Positions 1 to 5,482 of a stretch of 6,795 nucleotides of DNA are shown piece by piece; within the stretch, counting starts at the first letter, position 1, and the number at the start of each line of letters is the position of its first letter. The DNA comes from Candidatus Krumholzibacteriota bacterium (GTDB lineage: Bacteria; Krumholzibacteriota; Krumholzibacteriia; Krumholzibacteriales; Krumholzibacteriaceae): assembly GCA_030672805.1 (NCBI GenBank), contig DAOVFR010000139.1, positions 1-6,795 of the forward strand. Direction: 5' to 3'. The position numbers and the translations under genes were made by a program. Under the pieces are notes generated by a model. It was not told where the DNA came from. It searched no databases and saw only the letters and a program-made list of their open reading frames with translations.

Positions 1-1
1 A

Positions 2-7
2 AAGGAG
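2..7 (+). promoter_or_regulatory. Shine-Dalgarno of the bactofilin-like gene
   Basis: AAGGAG lies six bases before ATG 14 and fixes that start. The promoter lies outside the window. Confidence 0.75.
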
Positions 8-13
8 AAACGC

Positions 14-1237
14 ATGTTGGCATTTTGTAAAATGGCTGTTGTCGTTTGCTCGACCGTGCTCTTCATCGCCTTTTCTAACGTGGTCCAGGGTGGGTTCAAA
101 GCCGTCGTACCTGCGTTAGGGTCATGGATCGTCACCGTGGAACAGCCGGCCGATACCGCGAAGACCGGGAAGCCCGTGAAACAGGAAAAAAAGGACAAGG
201 CCGTAACGATCTCGATTACGGACGAGGGGATACGGATCGGTTCGGAGGACGGGGAAAAGGTCATCTTCGAGCTGGATGCCAAGAAACTTCAGGAGAAGAT
301 GGAGCAGATCGGGGATTCCCTCGCTTCCGCGTTCGACGACTGGGAATTCAACTTCGACAATGGCGAGAACAGGTTCTACCACAAGGACAGGGGCAGGGAC
401 CTGGTAAAATTCGGAGACCGGCTTCACATCGGGAAGCACGAGCTCGTCAGGGGCGACATCGTGGTGATCGGGGATGATATCGATGTTGAGGGCAAGGTGA
501 TGGGAAACGTCGTGTCCGTGTTCGGCAACATCGATCTTGCCCGTACCGCCATAGTGAATGGCGAGGTCATCTGCGTTCTCGGGACACTGACCCAGCATGA
601 CAGAGCGAAGGTGCGTGGAGAGACGGTGGTAATCGGTGAAAGCTATCCGTCTTTCAACTGGATCTTTCCCGCGTATGGCAAGGGGGCTTTCAAGGTGGTC
701 TCGCGGATCGTTATGTTCATTGTGAGCATCCTGCTGCTGGGTATTGTTCTCGCGTTCCTCTCTGACAGGATGAAGAAATCGTCCAGGTACGTGTTCGGTT
801 CCTTCTTCAAATCCCTCGGAGTCGGGGTGCTCGTTTTCCTGGTCGGGTCTGTTGTGATCGCGATCCTGGCCATAATCCTGAGTATTACCATCATAGGCAT
901 ACCGATTGCCGTGCTTCTCATCTTCTCCTTCGTAGCGCTTACCCTGCTCGGCTACTTCGTGAGCGCCCTCGCGCTCGGTGATGCCGTGGCGCGGAAATTC
1001 AACATGGAAACAGATTCCCTCTTCATCAGGGGGTTGCTGGGACTGTTCCTCCTCTCGTTACTCGGTTTCACCGCCGCTCTGATGTACTTCAACCCGTTCT
1101 TCTTCGGCCTTAGAGTGGCCCTGAAATCGATCGGCGGTCTCGTTTCGTTTCTCGCGCTGCTCAACGGGGTCGGCGCCTTTGTTTTATCCAAAGGCGGCAC
1201 ACTTCCGCTCGAGGCGAAGCCTGAGATGACGGAGTAG
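14..1237 (+). CDS. Exported bactofilin-like (polymer-forming) protein with C-terminal multi-pass membrane domain
   Basis: Starts at ATG 14, preceded by a good Shine-Dalgarno (AAGGAG, 2-7, six-base spacer). The 407-residue product has, in order: a hydrophobic N-terminal segment (about 8-26) reading as a signal peptide or anchor; a Lys/Glu-rich charged stretch (about 47-130); a short-period Gly/Val/Ile-rich beta region (about 137-208, e.g. 'GDIVVIGDDIDVEGKV') of the right-handed beta-helix style seen in bactofilins and other polymer-forming proteins; then a C-terminal half with four to six hydrophobic segments (about 228-250, 268-320, 336-358, 370-391). A bactofilin-type repeat joined to a membrane domain suggests an envelope scaffold or sensor held at the inner membrane, but the exact role is unknown. 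It lies 91 bp upstream of an Omp85 gene on the same strand, which supports an envelope role. The domain reading is by eye; the function is inference. Confidence 0.8.
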   Translation: MLAFCKMAVVVCSTVLFIAFSNVVQGGFKAVVPALGSWIVTVEQPADTAKTGKPVKQEKKDKAVTISITDEGIRIGSEDGEKVIFELDAKKLQEKMEQIGDSLASAFDDWEFNFDNGENRFYHKDRGRDLVKFGDRLHIGKHELVRGDIVVIGDDIDVEGKVMGNVVSVFGNIDLARTAIVNGEVICVLGTLTQHDRAKVRGETVVIGESYPSFNWIFPAYGKGAFKVVSRIVMFIVSILLLGIVLAFLSDRMKKSSRYVFGSFFKSLGVGVLVFLVGSVVIAILAIILSITIIGIPIAVLLIFSFVALTLLGYFVSALALGDAVARKFNMETDSLFIRGLLGLFLLSLLGFTAALMYFNPFFFGLRVALKSIGGLVSFLALLNGVGAFVLSKGGTLPLEAKPEMTE

Positions 1238-1252
1238 GCACGGCGTTCCTTC

Positions 1253-1281
1253 TTTACAGTTTGCCGTTTCCTTATTATTTT
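1253..1281 (+). promoter_or_regulatory. Possible sigma70-type promoter before the Omp85 gene
   Basis: TTTACA (1253-1258, five of six to TTGACA) is followed after 17 bases by TATTTT (1276-1281, four of six to TATAAT). This sits in an AT-rich part of the 91-bp gap and would start transcription near 1288, about 40 bases before the TTG start codon. It would let the Omp85 gene be transcribed independently of the upstream gene. The -10 match is weak and the pair could still be one operon. Confidence 0.3.
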
Positions 1282-1328
1282 ACATGAGGAATAAAGAATG
1301 GATATAACCGGAGCCGGAAGTTTCTCCT

Positions 1329-2798
1329 TTGAGAATCAAAAACGCAATCTACATAGTATCCTCGTGCATTGTCCTTGCAGTTCCCGCACATGCCGCCGGT
1401 GCATCGGCCGCTGAACATGGTTTTTCCCTGACAGTGGAATGTCCCCCTGGGGGGCGTTCAACCGCCCCCGGGTTGGATATTCCCGGCGAATCGGGGTCCG
1501 GGGGTTTCGGCGAGGTCCTCGACCTCGAGAGCAGGTGCACGGTCATCGGGCAGAACGTACAGCCGTTCATTGGAAACGTGATCGATACGGTCATCGTTCT
1601 CGGTAATACGCGGACGAAGAGAGAAACGATCATCAGGGAAATAGCGACGAAGAGGGGCGATCTGCTCGACAACGAGATGATCATCAGGGATGCCTCCTTT
1701 CTCAGGGGGCTCGGATTCTTCTCCGATGTCGATATCTCAGCCGAAAAGACGGCGCCGGGGCAATGCCGTGTCATCGTGCGCGTGGATGAGCGTCCGGACC
1801 TGTTCATGAAGTACCCCTATCCGGTCGTGAACTATGACCTGGACAAGGGGATCAGTTACGGCATCAGGTGGAGGATCAGGAATTTCAGGGGGCTCGGGGA
1901 AGAGCTCTTGTTTTCCGCGCTCAAGCGGCGCGATATCGAACACGGCGGCGGTCTTTCCTGGAATTCACCATGGGTGGGCGGAAGGAGAATCAAGCTCAAC
2001 GTCAACCTCTTCACCTACAGGAAGCTCGACGAGCCGGCAAGTGATGATTTCATCAGGGAATCGATCGGCGGGATGGTGACGGTCGGTCTGCCACTGTCGA
2101 GGAGTCTCGTCAGACAGGTCTGGCTCAGTACCATCCTGTCTTTAGAGGGCAGGCATTCCAGGATGAGAATACCGCCGGACGACGGGAGTGGTATCGGCCT
2201 GTATTACCGGCAGAACCTTTTATCGACGGGATTGAGGCTCAGGTACGACAGCAGGGATAACTACACCGCCGCGAGCAAGGGGCTTCTCACGCAGTTCAGT
2301 GCAACGAGGTACACCTCCATCCACGGGCTGACTCAGCATTACACCTTTTACAGGGCTACCAATCACCTGTTCCTCCCGGCCGGTCCGATGGGAACGTGCA
2401 TCCTTGCGATCGAAGCGAATATCCGGGACGGCGGGCTCCCGTGGTTCTTCGAGATGAAGCTCGGCGGCAACAACGATCTCAGGGGATTCGAAGACGATAC
2501 CCTGAGAGGATCGACGAAGGTTCTCGGCACCGTTCAGCTGCGGAGGCGGTTCTTCGGCCCCCACATCTTCAACCTGCCTCATATCGGTAAGTTCGACGTG
2601 ACACTGAACGCCGTCGCTTTTGTCGATAACGGCGCGTTGATGAGAAGGTTCGGGGATCTCGGTAATGCGACCTTCCATACGACCGGCGGAGTGGGGATAG
2701 AGATAATGTCACCCGTCCAGGACCTTGTAAGACTGGAATTGGCGACGAACGGCGACGGCAGTGCTGATGTATATTTGGTGGCGGGTTCCCGATTCTGA
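1329..2798 (+). CDS. Single-POTRA Omp85-family outer-membrane protein (BamA/TamA-like)
   Basis: The 489-residue product has a clear signal peptide (1-22, basic MRIK, hydrophobic core, cleavage near AHA-AG). A Gly/Pro-rich linker (about 30-80) follows, then one POTRA domain (about 84-156: 'VIDTVIVLGNTRTKRETI' at the front, 'LRGLGFFSDVDI' in the middle, ending 'VRVDERP'). The rest (about 160-489) is a 16-strand-type Omp85 barrel. It carries 'YDSRDN' (306-311), 'GGNNDLRGFEDD' (379-390) with the family's conserved RGF/RGY motif of loop L6 (R385-F387), and 'FVDNG' (431-435). It ends in Phe, as outer-membrane barrels recognised by BamA do. BamA usually has five POTRAs and TamA three, so this short form is more likely an accessory insertase, translocator or lipid-transport barrel than the essential BamA. 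The start is TTG 1329: an in-frame TAA at 1305 bars extension, GGAAG (1316-1320) gives an eight-base spacer, and any later ATG would destroy the signal peptide and POTRA. Confidence 0.9.
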   Translation: MRIKNAIYIVSSCIVLAVPAHAAGASAAEHGFSLTVECPPGGRSTAPGLDIPGESGSGGFGEVLDLESRCTVIGQNVQPFIGNVIDTVIVLGNTRTKRETIIREIATKRGDLLDNEMIIRDASFLRGLGFFSDVDISAEKTAPGQCRVIVRVDERPDLFMKYPYPVVNYDLDKGISYGIRWRIRNFRGLGEELLFSALKRRDIEHGGGLSWNSPWVGGRRIKLNVNLFTYRKLDEPASDDFIRESIGGMVTVGLPLSRSLVRQVWLSTILSLEGRHSRMRIPPDDGSGIGLYYRQNLLSTGLRLRYDSRDNYTAASKGLLTQFSATRYTSIHGLTQHYTFYRATNHLFLPAGPMGTCILAIEANIRDGGLPWFFEMKLGGNNDLRGFEDDTLRGSTKVLGTVQLRRRFFGPHIFNLPHIGKFDVTLNAVAFVDNGALMRRFGDLGNATFHTTGGVGIEIMSPVQDLVRLELATNGDGSADVYLVAGSRF

Positions 2799-2952
2799 TC
2801 CATCGACCATGGATGCCCGCTGGAATCGTGTCGGCGCCATTCTCCTTCCTTGCACGCCGGGCCTGCCTGATTGGGGATTATTCCACACATGCGGCGGATT
2901 ATTACCACGTTGTAACAATGACTATTGCGGCGTATCCCGGGTGAATGCTTCA

Positions 2953-2974
2953 TGGGGATGAGTCATATTCCCCA
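2953..2974 (+). terminator. Weak hairpin downstream of the Omp85 gene
   Basis: TGGGGA (2953-2958) pairs with TCCCCA (2969-2974) around a ten-base loop. No T-run follows (only GCGTTT), and it lies about 155 bases past the Omp85 stop, so an intrinsic terminator is only a weak possibility. The loop contains ATGAGTCAT, itself a small palindrome, so this could instead be a binding site. Confidence 0.2.
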
Positions 2975-3077
2975 GCGTTTCGATGACGGACAGGGTCCGC
3001 TGCGGCTGCTTTAAAAATTATTTTATCCTGTCTTGCAGGGTGGTCCGCATGGAAGACAGATGTTTTTGGGAATCTAA

Positions 3078-3095
3078 CCTGTTATAGTAAACAGG
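3078..3095. repeat. Inverted repeat CCTGTT-N6-AACAGG (operator-like)
   Basis: CCTGTT (3078-3083) and AACAGG (3090-3095) are perfect inverted copies six bases apart. The spacer region includes TATAGT (3083-3088), a five-of-six match to a -10 box, although I see no good -35 at the proper distance. An 8-bp palindrome CTTGCAAG (3096-3103) abuts it. The arrangement resembles a repressor operator over a promoter for the metalloprotease gene 169 bases downstream. This is inference from symmetry alone. Confidence 0.35.
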
Positions 3096-3112
3096 CTTGC
3101 AAGGTATATCGT

Positions 3113-3132
3113 GCCGGCCCCTCCGGCGGGCC
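3113..3132 (+). repeat. GC-rich alternative hairpins in putative leader
   Basis: GCCGG (3113-3117) can pair with CCGGC (3123-3127), or GGCCC (3116-3120) with GGGCC (3128-3132). The two stems share bases and are mutually exclusive. In GC-rich DNA such short stems arise easily, so the significance is uncertain. Confidence 0.25.
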
Positions 3133-3217
3133 GCGCGGTGCGGCGGGGGTCCGTCGTATCCCGTACAGGCTCCAATCCCTTCCAGGAACATGCGTTGCAA
3201 CACGATCGGGTGAGGGT

Positions 3218-3232
3218 CCGTCCCCGGGACGG
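3218..3232. repeat. Perfect 15-bp palindrome CCGTCCC-C-GGGACGG
   Basis: Seven-base arms, perfect inverted copies around a single C, lie 31 bases upstream of the TTG start of the metalloprotease gene. As DNA this looks like a dimeric-regulator operator. As RNA it would form a six-pair GC-rich stem with a CCG triloop just before the ribosome site (3250-3259). The position suggests control of the downstream gene, but no factor can be named. Confidence 0.4.
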
Positions 3233-3263
3233 CAATCGGGAACGGGTCCGGAAGAAGGGTTGA

Positions 3264-4340
3264 TTGGAACAAGTCTTTACAAATAAGCGAGTTGCGCGAT
3301 TCATGCTTCTGCTGGCCGTCCTGCTGATCCAGCCGCGCCATGCCGATGCCACTGCCGTGTACGAGGTTTTGGACTGTGCGAACGGAATTGACGTACGGCT
3401 CTATTCCCCGGGAATTATCCTTTCCGAGATGACTGAAAAGCGTTCCGACGGCCGCCTTGTCATGAGACTGCCGGACGGTGTGGAGATCACACTTGTCGAT
3501 GATATTTACGATCCCGTCATATCGAACAGGGGAGACGGCTTGTTCCACCCGATGAATGTTGAGTGGGTGGTAACAGCTCTCGGGGAGATCGATCTCTGCG
3601 GAAGGCGGATGGATATCGATGTCGAGATCTATGTTCTTCCCTTTCCCAGGTACTACAATATGGTTTCTTCGACCTGCGGCGGGAGGATCTTTCTGTCCCC
3701 CGGAGTGCACGAGGTCAGCCGTGAGACCGTTGCCTGGACCGTGACCCACGAGATCGGCCATGCGTTTCACAACAGGTATCTGCCTGACAGCGATGCGGCC
3801 GGTTGGGACAGGTACCTCGTGGTCAGGGGTCTCGACGGAGAACCGGCCTTTTCCTGCTACGCTTGCCATATGAACAGGCCGAAGGAGATATTCGCCGAGG
3901 ACTTCAGGTATCTTTTCGGGTGTGATGAATCACGCGTGTCCGGAACACTCGAAAATCCCGATATTCCCCTTCCGGACGAGGTCCCCGGCCTCGCAGGTTT
4001 CTTCATCACGCTCGCTGCGCCCGGCGTTGCGGTATATACCGCTCCCGGGAATGCAAGCGTCATCGCCGCGGCGAATTACCCGAATCCGTTCAATCCCTCG
4101 ACCACGATCCGTGCGGAATTCGATCGGCCGGACCAGTTGGGAGAGGTCGAGATAAACATCTATGCGGTCGATGGTTCCCTTGTAAAACGTCTCTACCGGG
4201 GCCGGCCGTCCTCCGGAGAGGTTACCGCGGTCTGGGACGGGACTACCGCGTGGGGCGCCACCGCACGGAGCGGGGTATACTTCTTCCGCGTGAAGAGCGG
4301 CCGCCATGTCAGAAGCGGCAAGATGCTGCTCATCCGGTGA
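3264..4340 (+). CDS. Secreted putative zinc metalloprotease (HExxH) with FlgD-like C-terminal sorting-type domain
   Basis: The 358-residue product begins with a signal peptide (basic NKRVAR, hydrophobic 13-22, cleavage near ADA-T at 29/30). The catalytic core holds 'TVTHEIGHAFHNRYL' with the zinc-binding HEIGH at 162-166 (H162, E163, H166). A later 'PKEIFAEDFRYLFG' (206-219) gives E208 or E212 as probable third ligand, the gluzincin layout. Six cysteines follow the signal peptide (38, 112, 138, 198, 201, 220), including a CXXCH motif (198-202). Residues about 271-358 form a FlgD-like Ig domain: 'NYPNPFNPST', 'VWDGTTAWG', 'SGVYFFRVKSG', ending in a basic 'KMLLIR'. This domain marks many surface or secreted proteins of FCB-group phyla and resembles type IX-type C-terminal signals. 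The start is TTG 3264: a TGA directly precedes it, GGAAGAAGGG lies at 3250-3259, and the alternative ATG 3303 would remove the basic n-region. I cannot assign a peptidase family, and the substrate is unknown. Confidence 0.82.
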   Translation: MEQVFTNKRVARFMLLLAVLLIQPRHADATAVYEVLDCANGIDVRLYSPGIILSEMTEKRSDGRLVMRLPDGVEITLVDDIYDPVISNRGDGLFHPMNVEWVVTALGEIDLCGRRMDIDVEIYVLPFPRYYNMVSSTCGGRIFLSPGVHEVSRETVAWTVTHEIGHAFHNRYLPDSDAAGWDRYLVVRGLDGEPAFSCYACHMNRPKEIFAEDFRYLFGCDESRVSGTLENPDIPLPDEVPGLAGFFITLAAPGVAVYTAPGNASVIAAANYPNPFNPSTTIRAEFDRPDQLGEVEINIYAVDGSLVKRLYRGRPSSGEVTAVWDGTTAWGATARSGVYFFRVKSGRHVRSGKMLLIR

Positions 4341-4359
4341 TTTCAATCCGGTGTGAAAT
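4340..4359. terminator. Weak hairpin between convergent genes
   Basis: ATTTCA (4340-4345) pairs with TGAAAT (4354-4359) around an eight-base loop in the 48-bp gap between the metalloprotease stop and the rlmN stop. The stem is AT-rich and no clear T-run follows on either strand. It could help separate the two convergent transcripts, but it is weak. Confidence 0.2.
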
Positions 4360-4388
4360 ATCTCCCGAAATTGAATGCTGTCTGCCGG

Positions 4389-5429
4389 CTATATCCGGTT
4401 TTTCCGGGTATGCGCTCTGAGCTGTCCGCAGGCGGCGCCGATATCCGATCCATGGCTTCTCCGCACGGTGACCGCGGGGGCGCGCGGCAGCAGCAGTTCG
4501 ATGAACCGTCCGATCGTTTTCTCATCGGGCCTCTTCAGGACGCATCCATCCCATTCGTTGAAGGGGATCAGGTTGATCTTGAACGGCCGGCCCGATGTGA
4601 GCTTGACGAGCTCCCGGGCGTCTTGTGAGCCGTCGTTTATCCCGGCGATGAGGACATACTCGAGTGTGACCCGTGTATCCCGGGTCCCGGCAAAGACCTC
4701 GGCCGCATCGACCGTTTCCCGAATACCCGCGGTTCCCGGCATGATCCGCCTTCTTACCTCATCGGTCGCCGCGTTAAGCGATACGGCGAGTCCGAACTTT
4801 AACGGGGAGCGGGCCAGCCTGGTAATGTGCCCGGGATAGCCGATCGTGCTGATCGTTATCCGCTTCTCGCCGAGGGCGAACGCATCGATGGCGTTCAGGA
4901 TCTCCACGGCCTTCAATACGTTGTTTAGGTTCAGAAACGTTTCACCCATTCCCATAAGGACAATATTGAATCTCCTGCCGGGTCTCGCGAATCCGGTCCG
5001 AAGAAACAGCGCCTGGTTCAGGATCTCATCGCATCTCAGGTTTCTCTGGAAGCCGCCGGCCGCGGTCCGGCAGAAGATGCATCCAAGAGGGCACCCGACC
5101 TGGCTCGAGATACAGGCGGTCTGGTGTTCACCGTGATCCATCATCACCGTTTCGACAAGAGAGCCGTCATCGCACTCGAGAAGAAATTTCCGGCTCAGGT
5201 CCGTTCCGGAACGTACGCTCCCGACGTCTCGCAGTTCCGTGATGATGAACCGTTCATCGAGTTTTCCCCTCAGGGCGAGTGGCAGGTTCGTCATCCCGGA
5301 GAAATGTGACACACCCTTCTGATAAAGCCACTGGAGGATCTGGGTTTTCCGGTGACGGGGCTCGCCGAGTTCTGCTACGATCAGGGACAGATCGTCGAGC
5401 GAGAGGTTCTTGATGTTTAGTTTTTCCAA
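4389..5429 (-). CDS. rlmN: RlmN-type 23S rRNA (adenine-2503-C2)-methyltransferase, radical SAM
   Basis: The 346-residue product has the usual RlmN length and layout. An N-terminal helical domain (about 8-60) is followed by the radical SAM core with cluster cysteines C113, C117 and C120 in 'SSQVGCPLGCIFC'. The two methyl-transfer cysteines are both present: C106 in 'TACISSQ' (equivalent to E. coli C118) and C334 in 'AACGQL' (equivalent to C355). Other family blocks are 'LMGMGETFLN' (158-167), 'ITISTIG' (191-197), 'LAVSLNA' (214-220), 'EYVLIAGIND' (257-266) and 'INLIPFNEWDG' (285-295). The family enzyme methylates A2503 of 23S rRNA and A37 of some tRNAs using SAM and a [4Fe-4S] cluster, in the cytoplasm. 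Oddities: the usual GMGEP reads GMGET and the usual SLHA reads SLNA, suggesting a divergent subclade. The start is TTG (5429-5427), with AGAAAGG upstream at good spacing; the first in-frame ATG is residue 46, inside the domain. Cfr (C8 methylation) is the alternative but less likely. Confidence 0.9.
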   Translation of the reverse strand: MEKLNIKNLSLDDLSLIVAELGEPRHRKTQILQWLYQKGVSHFSGMTNLPLALRGKLDERFIITELRDVGSVRSGTDLSRKFLLECDDGSLVETVMMDHGEHQTACISSQVGCPLGCIFCRTAAGGFQRNLRCDEILNQALFLRTGFARPGRRFNIVLMGMGETFLNLNNVLKAVEILNAIDAFALGEKRITISTIGYPGHITRLARSPLKFGLAVSLNAATDEVRRRIMPGTAGIRETVDAAEVFAGTRDTRVTLEYVLIAGINDGSQDARELVKLTSGRPFKINLIPFNEWDGCVLKRPDEKTIGRFIELLLPRAPAVTVRRSHGSDIGAACGQLRAHTRKNRI

Positions 5430-5437
5430 TCTATAGA
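5410..5437 (+). promoter_or_regulatory. Possible promoter for the Ppx/GppA-family gene
   Basis: TTGATG (5410-5415) and TATAGA (5432-5437), each four of six to consensus, are 16 bases apart. Transcription would begin near 5444, inside the tiny gap after the 5' end of rlmN, so the promoter would overlap rlmN coding sequence. This spacing favours the GTG 5483 start. A TATCAT -10-like box on the minus strand (5453-5458) could serve rlmN, but I see no good -35 for it. Confidence 0.3.
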
Positions 5438-5482
5438 CCTTTCTTGGTTGGAATGATACGAAACTTGGACGGGTCTTCGGAA

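Larger units (their letters stand above)
2799..3263. other. 465-bp intergenic region without a credible gene
   Basis: No open frame here has both a ribosome site and protein-like composition. The stretch holds several short palindromes and repeats, listed separately: a GGATTATT pair (2875, 2896), a palindrome at 2908-2920, a hairpin at 2953-2974, an AT island at about 3011-3028, inverted repeats at 3078-3095 and 3113-3132, a perfect 15-bp palindrome at 3218-3232, and four copies of GGGTCCG. It probably includes the 3' end of the Omp85 transcript and the promoter and leader of the metalloprotease gene. I recognise no tRNA, riboswitch consensus or insertion-sequence remnant. Confidence 0.7.

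Noticed and set aside
1240..1267. ACGGC / GCCGT inverted repeat after the bactofilin-like gene as terminator
   Set aside because: Five-base arms with an 18-base loop; too weak, and it overlaps a better promoter-like match.
2832..2859. CGGCG / CGCCG inverted repeat after the Omp85 stop as terminator
   Set aside because: Five-base arms with an 18-base loop and no T-run; expected by chance in this GC content.
2761..2961. 66-residue plus-strand frame after the Omp85 gene
   Set aside because: It overlaps the Omp85 3' end, lacks a ribosome site and shows no protein-like pattern.
3001..3030. AT-rich island (TTTAAAAATTATTTTAT) as an intrinsic terminator or promoter
   Set aside because: No stable GC stem directly precedes the T-rich part and no paired -35/-10 boxes fit.
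3097..3263. Riboswitch or tRNA-like RNA in the protease leader
   Set aside because: Hairpins exist, but no known riboswitch core or tRNA cloverleaf sequence is recognisable.
3018..3869. 283-residue open frame on the minus strand over the intergenic region and the metalloprotease gene
   Set aside because: It is antisense to the better-supported protease gene (signal peptide, HEIGH, FlgD-like domain), has no recognisable domain and is rich in His/Pro/Asp as expected of a shadow frame.
4375..4839. Plus-strand frames opposite rlmN
   Set aside because: They are shadows of rlmN, whose catalytic motifs are all on the minus strand.
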